Shown piece after piece: positions 6,518 through 9,396 of a stretch of 9,396 bases of DNA. A program made the translations under genes and the position numbers. Each line of letters starts with the position of its first letter. The stretch's first letter is position 1. The notes under the pieces are model-generated. The model had not been told where the DNA came from. It searched no databases and worked only from the letters and a program-made list of their open reading frames with translations. Origin of the DNA: Pseudomonadota bacterium. Its GTDB lineage: Bacteria; Pseudomonadota; Gammaproteobacteria; Halothiobacillales; Halothiobacillaceae. The stretch is from the NCBI GenBank assembly GCA_021795795.1, contig JAJYPA010000298.1:1-9396 (forward strand), written 5' to 3'.

Positions 6518-6624
6518 AGCAAAAATCTCCTGAAAAAAAGGTATAAAACCGCTATTGGCAAAATAAATTGCCCGAAAAAAACAAGCTCAAAATCAGTACC
6601 CTACAAGTGCTAGTTCGGCGTACC

Positions 6625-6658
6625 GGAAAAGGGAGCGCTGTTAGTAGCTCCCCTTTCC
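6625..6658 (-). terminator. Hairpin between rep and the SSB gene; possible partial terminator or RNA-processing site
   Basis: Bases 6625-6636 pair with 6647-6658 in a 12-bp stem with one mismatch (core GGGAGC/GCTCCC) and a 10-base loop. It starts 10 bases after the rep stop. The - strand T run is inside the stem rather than after it, so it may not terminate fully. It could reduce read-through from rep or protect the 3' end of the rep message. The SSB gene has its own strong ribosome site further on; a clear promoter in 6518-6624 was not found. Confidence 0.5.
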
Positions 6659-6667
6659 CCTACCCCG

Positions 6668-7933
6668 TCAGCCGGCCCGCCGGAACACCTCTTGATGAAG
6701 CCGCTCGATCACAGACGGCAGCGCGAGCGTATGCGCACGCTCTACGAGGTCCAGACGCTCACGAGGGGGCTTAAATTCAATCACGTTGAACGCGGAGGGG
6801 GCCTGACGTACCAGGGCGGCACCATCCTGCAACATGGCGTCAGAGACCCCCGCACGACCCAGCAAACGACGATGGGCATAAAACTGAGTTTTGCCGACAC
6901 TCTGACGGGCGGCAGCAAAACCGCTCTGACGTACCGAGTTGTAAAACTGAAAAGCCGCACGAGCAGCACCGGGGGTTTTAGCGAGGGAAAGGAGTTCCTT
7001 GATCAAAGTGTCATCAGCCATGGCAACCTCACGAGCAAATAAGTGGGAGAATTCGGACTCCCAGACGGAACGAATATTGAGCAGATCGGCTAGGTAATCG
7101 ACGGGAAAATAAACGATGGGGGTTTTAGAACGGGTGCTAGAAAGTGGCGTAAAGCCTAAACGTTGAAGATACAAGGCGGCATTGTCAGCGAGCTGGCCCA
7201 TTTGATCAGCGGCAAAGAAATCAGGGAGCAGGCCGAGGCGAACCGCTTGCCGGGACAACCAAGAGGCACGGGCCTGACACTCAAAACGGGCGATGGGCTG
7301 GAAATCTTCAACCAACGCTTCAAGCGTTTGCGGGTCCATGCTTAAACACTTGGGGGGATGCGCCTTAAGGTCGGCACCTTTACAGTAAATCTTGCCGACC
7401 TTGTAGCGACTACCTAGACCTTGGTAGAGGGTACGACCAGACGGGGCGGCATGGATGGCCATTTGCTCATCATCAGCGCGGACATCGACAGAAGCGCGAC
7501 GCTGGCCACGTTGAACACCGGCGACGGTATCAAACCAGCTCTCAAGAGCGGGACGGGTACCGAAATCATAGCTATGGGTAATGTCCAGGCGGGCAACATA
7601 CCACTTGCCAGCGGCAGGCCAACAATCGAGACGAAGCACCACACCGAAGACAAAATCCACCAGGCGCGAGGCCGCTTCGCGCAGGGTGCAGGGACCGTCC
7701 ACGTTGTGGCCCTGGTAAACCTTGGGCGAGGCCTCCAACGTGACGCGGGAGCCGACAACCAGCGAAAAGCCATCGGCCCAACTCGGCATATTCAAACCAG
7801 TGCAAAGCGACCACTTTTGAACATCACCAGTGAAGTCCGTTTGCATCAGTTTGTTCATCTGAATTTGCATCCAGCGAAGAGCATCAGACGTGAAATAATC
7901 AGCGGGAATCGTAAGGCGGAGGGTATCAATCAT
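6668..7933 (-). CDS. Rolling-circle replication initiator, pII family (Phage_CRI type)
   Basis: The protein has 421 residues from the ATG at 7933. The frame opens at 8005, but MIDTLRLTIP is the typical start of this family and agrees with the overlap to the previous gene. Shared features with M13 pII: EASPKVYQGHNVDG at 67-80 (pII has SPAKVLQGHNVFG), ARLDITHSYDF at 114-124 (pII SRIDATFSA), a later RFECQARASWLSR block with downstream LGLLP, and a C-terminal YAHRRLLGRAGVS block. The protein nicks the viral strand at the origin and relaunches rolling-circle synthesis. Length is close to M13 pII (410). It ends the early operon, with its start inside the preceding small gene, so it should be translationally coupled. 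Confidence 0.9.
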   Translation of the reverse strand: MIDTLRLTIPADYFTSDALRWMQIQMNKLMQTDFTGDVQKWSLCTGLNMPSWADGFSLVVGSRVTLEASPKVYQGHNVDGPCTLREAASRLVDFVFGVVLRLDCWPAAGKWYVARLDITHSYDFGTRPALESWFDTVAGVQRGQRRASVDVRADDEQMAIHAAPSGRTLYQGLGSRYKVGKIYCKGADLKAHPPKCLSMDPQTLEALVEDFQPIARFECQARASWLSRQAVRLGLLPDFFAADQMGQLADNAALYLQRLGFTPLSSTRSKTPIVYFPVDYLADLLNIRSVWESEFSHLFAREVAMADDTLIKELLSLAKTPGAARAAFQFYNSVRQSGFAAARQSVGKTQFYAHRRLLGRAGVSDAMLQDGAALVRQAPSAFNVIEFKPPRERLDLVERAHTLALPSVIERLHQEVFRRAG

Positions 7934-8102
7934 GGGGATTACCCCGACCGGCAAGACGATCAACAAGACGGATAAGCATGGACAACAGCGCGGCCAATGC
8001 GTCATAGGTCAGCAACGCCGCAAATGCACCGATAAAAACCGCCCACATAAGGGCAACGGACAGAGATTCAATCTCAGCATCAGACGAAAAGTGCGGGATC
8101 AT
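7926..8102 (-). CDS. Small membrane protein, 58 aa, coupled to rep
   Basis: It has 58 residues, starting MIPHFSSDAEIESLSVALMW and ending AGRGNPHD. A hydrophobic segment at about 15-43 is long enough for one or two helices, and a basic amphipathic stretch (LIRLVDRLAGR) follows. Its ATG overlaps the stop of the upstream gene as ATGA, and its own stop lies 8 bases inside rep. Both overlaps and the position argue that it is a real gene despite its size. No family recognised. Small membrane proteins near rep are common in inoviruses; functions are mostly unknown. Confidence 0.7.
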   Translation of the reverse strand: MIPHFSSDAEIESLSVALMWAVFIGAFAALLTYDALAALLSMLIRLVDRLAGRGNPHD

Positions 8103-8326
8103 AGGCCACCCCCAAACGGGCGATACTCATGCGCATGGCAGTAATAACTGACCATCACCGGACGGGGGACATGGACAGAACCGATGGAATAGCGCGCCAA
8201 AACGGCAGTACATTGGCCAAAAGAACCGATGACATGCCGAAGATGCAGGCAATTACCACAACGCAACGGGGCGCGGCCTGGTGAGGAGTGGGGGGAATCC
8301 TGGATATGCCAATAGGGAGTAGTCAC
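8099..8326 (-). CDS. Cys-rich small protein, possible zinc-binding, 75 aa
   Basis: It has 75 residues from a GTG at 8326, which overlaps the previous stop as GTGA. A longer reading from an ATG at 8497 is open, but it would run across the 8323-8454 gene and has low-quality N-terminal sequence. Cys and His residues form a likely metal site: RCGNC at 22-26, Cys39, and YYCHAH at 61-66. The stop overlaps the next ATG. No known family recognised. A nucleic-acid-binding or regulatory role is plausible for a small zinc-ribbon-like protein in an early operon, but this is inference. Confidence 0.65.
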   Translation of the reverse strand: MTTPYWHIQDSPHSSPGRAPLRCGNCLHLRHVIGSFGQCTAVLARYSIGSVHVPRPVMVSYYCHAHEYRPFGGGL

Positions 8327-8454
8327 CGAGCACCCCCTGCCCTGCCCCGCAAGCGACGATGAGAGAAAAGCCAAAAACAAACGAGGACAAAATAGAAAAC
8401 GCACAGGACACAGAACACAAAGCGTTGGTCTGGAGTCGAAAGGATGGGAATCAC
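8323..8454 (-). CDS. Very small membrane protein, 43 aa
   Basis: It has 43 residues, starting at GTG 8454, which overlaps the preceding stop as GTGA; GGGGGTG stands just upstream as a ribosome site. One strongly hydrophobic helix at about 12-30 (FVFCVLCVFYFVLVCFWLF) is followed by a highly basic tail (SHRRLRGRAGGAR), giving a cytoplasmic C-terminus by the positive-inside rule. The stop overlaps the next GTG. Because overlaps on both sides fit exactly and the protein has a sensible topology, I prefer this over the longer overlapping frame. Function unknown. Confidence 0.6.
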   Translation of the reverse strand: MIPILSTPDQRFVFCVLCVFYFVLVCFWLFSHRRLRGRAGGAR

Positions 8455-8723
8455 CAGACACCCCCAGCCACCATAAGGGGGTCATCCACATACGCATCCA
8501 TCATTCTGTAGAACTCGAGGTCCAACCAGTTACGGACCAGGTAACCAGACAGACGAGACTTGTAAGCCTCCAAATGAAGAAAGCACGGCCAGCGGCGAAC
8601 ATGGCCAGCATCACAGACACCGAACGGCAGGACGGCACAACCCAGCACGGCAACAGGGAAGTAGAAAGCGCATTGGACACACTGCGCAGACAGAATATGA
8701 AACGGTTTATTCTTTATAATCAT
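8451..8723 (-). CDS. First gene of early operon, Cys-rich 90-aa protein
   Basis: It has 90 residues. The ATG at 8723 has AGGAGA 7 bases upstream, the best ribosome site in the operon. The N-terminal half holds CVQC (15-18), Cys29, CDAGH (37-41) and Cys47, an arrangement that could bind zinc. The C-terminal half (LEAYKSRLSGYLVRNWLDLEFYRMMD) looks helical. It does not match a family I know. It is read from the strong - strand promoter at 8835-8862 and ends in a GTGA overlap with the next gene. The position, first behind the divergent control region, is where inoviruses often place a regulator or anti-repressor. That role is a guess. Confidence 0.72.
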   Translation of the reverse strand: MIIKNKPFHILSAQCVQCAFYFPVAVLGCAVLPFGVCDAGHVRRWPCFLHLEAYKSRLSGYLVRNWLDLEFYRMMDAYVDDPLMVAGGVW

Positions 8724-8736
8724 TTGTCTATCTCCT

Positions 8737-8761
8737 AAAAAGGGGAGCCGGGGAAGGCTCC
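8737..8761 (-). terminator. Hairpin plus T tract in the early-operon leader; possible attenuator
   Basis: On the - strand, GGAGCC-TTCCCC-GGCTCC (8761-8744) is followed by CC and TTTTT (8741-8737), then immediately by the AGGAGA ribosome site of the 8451-8723 gene. The stem is 6 bp, GC-rich. It lies about 70-90 bases into the predicted transcript, so it could end transcription early or control translation of the first gene. The stem is short, so strength is uncertain. Confidence 0.5.
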
Positions 8762-8800
8762 AAACTGACGAGCGACGCCAGACCGCTACAAAGAGAGTTT

Positions 8801-8864
8801 GCTTGACGCTTGACGATCATCAAACACAAGACCGAATATACAGACCGTTGAATGTTTGTCAAGC
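8801..8864. promoter_or_regulatory. Three copies of GCTTGAC: candidate operators
   Basis: GCTTGACG occurs at 8801-8808 and again at 8808-8815 on the + strand, and as GCTTGACA on the - strand at 8864-8857. The third copy covers the shared -35 region of both divergent promoters. The first two lie about 13-27 bases downstream of the - strand start site. Such a layout suits repressor binding that blocks early transcription and tunes the repressor's own promoter. It is inferred from the repeats alone. Confidence 0.45.
8835..8862 (-). promoter_or_regulatory. Early-operon promoter
   Basis: On the - strand a perfect TTGACA (8862-8857) and TATATT (8840-8835) are separated by 16 bases. The start site would be near 8828, giving a leader of about 105 bases before the ATG at 8723. 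The leader contains the GCTTGACG repeats and the hairpin at 8744-8761. This is the strongest-looking promoter for the rep operon. Confidence 0.7.
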
Positions 8865-8885
8865 ACTCCACACATAACCTATAAG
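8856..8885 (+). promoter_or_regulatory. Repressor-gene promoter overlapping the early promoter
   Basis: TTGTCA (8856-8861) and TATAAG (8880-8885) are separated by 18 bases; transcription would start near 8892, about 20 bases before the ATG at 8913. Its -35 box shares five bases with the -35 box of the opposite promoter (8857-8862), so RNA polymerase should not occupy both at once. Confidence 0.6.
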
Positions 8886-8912
8886 TTAGGGATAGATAAA
8901 ACGAGGTGAGCC

Positions 8913-9299
8913 ATGGAAAACAGGGAATTATTGCAGAGAGCACAAGAACGCATAGGGGCGAAGAGCCAGCGAGACCTAGCAAAGGCACTCGGAATGAACA
9001 ACAGCAGCCTCAGCCTGCTAGCCAGTGGAAAGGGCGAGTTATCCGACGAAACCTATATTAAGCTGGCAAAGCTCGCCGGAGTGGATCCAACAGAAGTCAT
9101 CATCGAAAAGCACATGAGGAAAGCAGGCCCGGAAGGCCGCAAGGTTTGGGCACACCTTGCGAAGGCCCTACCCAAAAGCGCCGCCCTAGTCGTAGTGTTG
9201 GCTTTTTTAACGGCACAACATCAAGAAAATCAAGGAAATATAAACATTTCCAAATTTTCTAATTTAGCAAATACTTATTATGTAAAATTGTATTCGTGA
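8913..9299 (+). CDS. XRE/Cro-type repressor with C-terminal membrane-like segment; 3' end altered by integration
   Basis: The protein has 128 residues in the prophage. The ATG at 8913 follows GAGGTGAG. Residues 17-58 form a Cro/C1-type HTH (SQRDLAKALGMNNSSLSLLA, then LSDETYIKLAKLAGVDP). Residues 71-86 (AGPEGRKVWAHLAKAL) and a hydrophobic stretch at 87-100 resemble the layout of small repressor-like proteins of Xanthomonas-type filamentous phages (DUF3693-like); this is from memory. It is transcribed away from the early operon, as expected for a lysogeny repressor. The frame runs through attR: after Lys125 the prophage encodes Leu-Tyr-Ser and stops in host DNA. In the circular phage the frame would continue for 18 different residues. 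The tail may matter little to function, but this cannot be judged here. Confidence 0.78.
   Translation: MENRELLQRAQERIGAKSQRDLAKALGMNNSSLSLLASGKGELSDETYIKLAKLAGVDPTEVIIEKHMRKAGPEGRKVWAHLAKALPKSAALVVVLAFLTAQHQENQGNINISKFSNLANTYYVKLYS
9261..9288 (+). other. attR: hybrid dif-like site, right prophage junction
   Basis: A degenerate XerC arm AATTTAGCAAA (9261-9271; 4 of 11 bases match the left arm) precedes the same central TACTTA (9272-9277) and the XerD arm TTATGTAAAAT (9278-9288), which differs from E. coli dif at one base. The XerC arm should come from the phage and the XerD arm from the chromosome. The reconstructed empty host dif would be GGTTCGCATAA, TACTTA, TTATGTAAAAT. The phage attP would be AATTTAGCAAA, TACTTA, TTATGTAAAGT. 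Confidence 0.82.
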
Positions 9300-9396
9300 C
9301 CGCAACCGGGGGAAAATCTAAGTTCAGCCATAAATGAACTTCTGGCCTTGGATCAAGGTCTGAACGCATAGTTACACTGTAAAAATTTCAAGGGGG
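9300..9396. other. Host flank right of dif, no gene seen
   Basis: There are 97 bases of presumed chromosomal sequence. It contains a 6-bp inverted repeat, AGTTCA (9321-9326) with TGAACT (9335-9340), and no supported gene or second dif copy. A further phage copy in tandem does not begin here, because the sequence does not match the region right of attL. Confidence 0.5.

Larger units (their letters stand above)
182..9271. mobile_element. Complete inovirus (filamentous phage) prophage integrated at dif
   Basis: About 9,090 bp lies between two dif-like sites that share 17 identical bases. The interval contains the inovirus core set: pII-type replication initiator, ssDNA-binding protein, signal-peptide-bearing major coat protein, pIII-like adsorption protein, pVI-like protein and Zot/pI ATPase, in conserved order on the - strand. 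A repressor-like gene is divergent at one end. No integrase, transposase or phage secretin is seen, so use of host XerC/XerD and of a host secretin is likely. Accessory genes, including a glycosyltransferase, fill the segment between the morphogenesis genes and attL. All core frames are intact, so the element could be active. Exact ends depend on where within TACTTA the strands exchange. Confidence 0.92.

Noticed and set aside
8099..8497. Longer 132-codon version of the Cys-rich gene
   Set aside because: It overlaps the upstream gene by 47 bases and would bury the 43-codon membrane protein. The GTG at 8326 gives an exact stop/start overlap and keeps all the Cys/His residues.
8728..8988. 86-codon - strand frame over the repressor start and promoters
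   Set aside because: It is antisense to the repressor HTH and covers the divergent promoters; no ribosome site was seen.
9259..9369. 36-codon - strand frame beginning at ATG 9369 and crossing attR
   Set aside because: It is short, has no clear ribosome site, and its end would depend on the dif sequence. I could not support it as a host gene.
1..9396. tRNA genes, rRNA, CRISPR arrays, insertion sequences or an integrase
   Set aside because: I looked for them and saw no cloverleaf, regular repeat-spacer pattern, transposase frame or tyrosine-recombinase motif.

Overview
The window holds one complete inovirus (filamentous phage) prophage of about 9.1 kb, integrated at a bacterial dif site and flanked by short pieces of host DNA. 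The host is probably a gamma- or betaproteobacterium. At the left junction (171-198) the XerC arm GGTTCGCATAA differs from the E. coli dif arm at one base. The right junction carries an XerD-like arm, TTATGTAAAAT, with the same level of match. I cannot name the species from the sequence.

Layout, left to right. Positions 1-126 are the 3' end of a host gene. attL lies at 171-198. A small double-HTH protein gene is on the + strand (270-677). A non-coding stretch of about 320 nt follows, with a cluster of inverted repeats that may be the origin or packaging region. Next come two accessory genes on the - strand: a membrane-anchored Pro-rich protein (997-1413) and an O-antigen-type glycosyltransferase (1571-2566) with its own sigma70-like promoter. 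The morphogenesis block follows, and its transcription runs from high to low coordinates: minor coat (5975-6220), major coat (5649-5927), a strong terminator (5595-5638), pIII-like adsorption protein (4243-5556), pVI-like protein (3923-4234), Zot/pI ATPase (2840-3916) and a small lipoprotein (2652-2840). Upstream of that block are the ssDNA-binding protein (6245-6517) and the pII-family replication initiator (6668-7933). An early operon of four very small genes (8723 down to 7926) precedes the initiator, and all of them overlap by a few bases. At the right end, a divergent control region (8724-8912) separates this operon from an XRE-type repressor gene on the + strand (8913-9299). The 3' end of the repressor gene runs through attR (9261-9288).

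How the parts work together. The repressor and the early operon are driven by back-to-back promoters whose -35 boxes overlap, with repeated GCTTGAC motifs nearby. The early genes and rep support rolling-circle replication, SSB coats the single strand, and the coat, pIII, pVI and Zot proteins assemble and extrude the virion. No phage secretin (pIV) is present, so the phage probably uses a host secretin. Integration is expected to use host XerC/XerD, because no integrase is encoded.

The most interesting point is that attP lies inside the regulatory operon. If the prophage is re-circularised on paper, the repressor reading frame extends from 128 to 143 codons and stops 15 nt before the start of the 270-677 HTH gene. 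In the episomal phage the two genes therefore look like one operon. Integration cuts this operon, changes the repressor C-terminus and separates the HTH gene from the repressor promoter.
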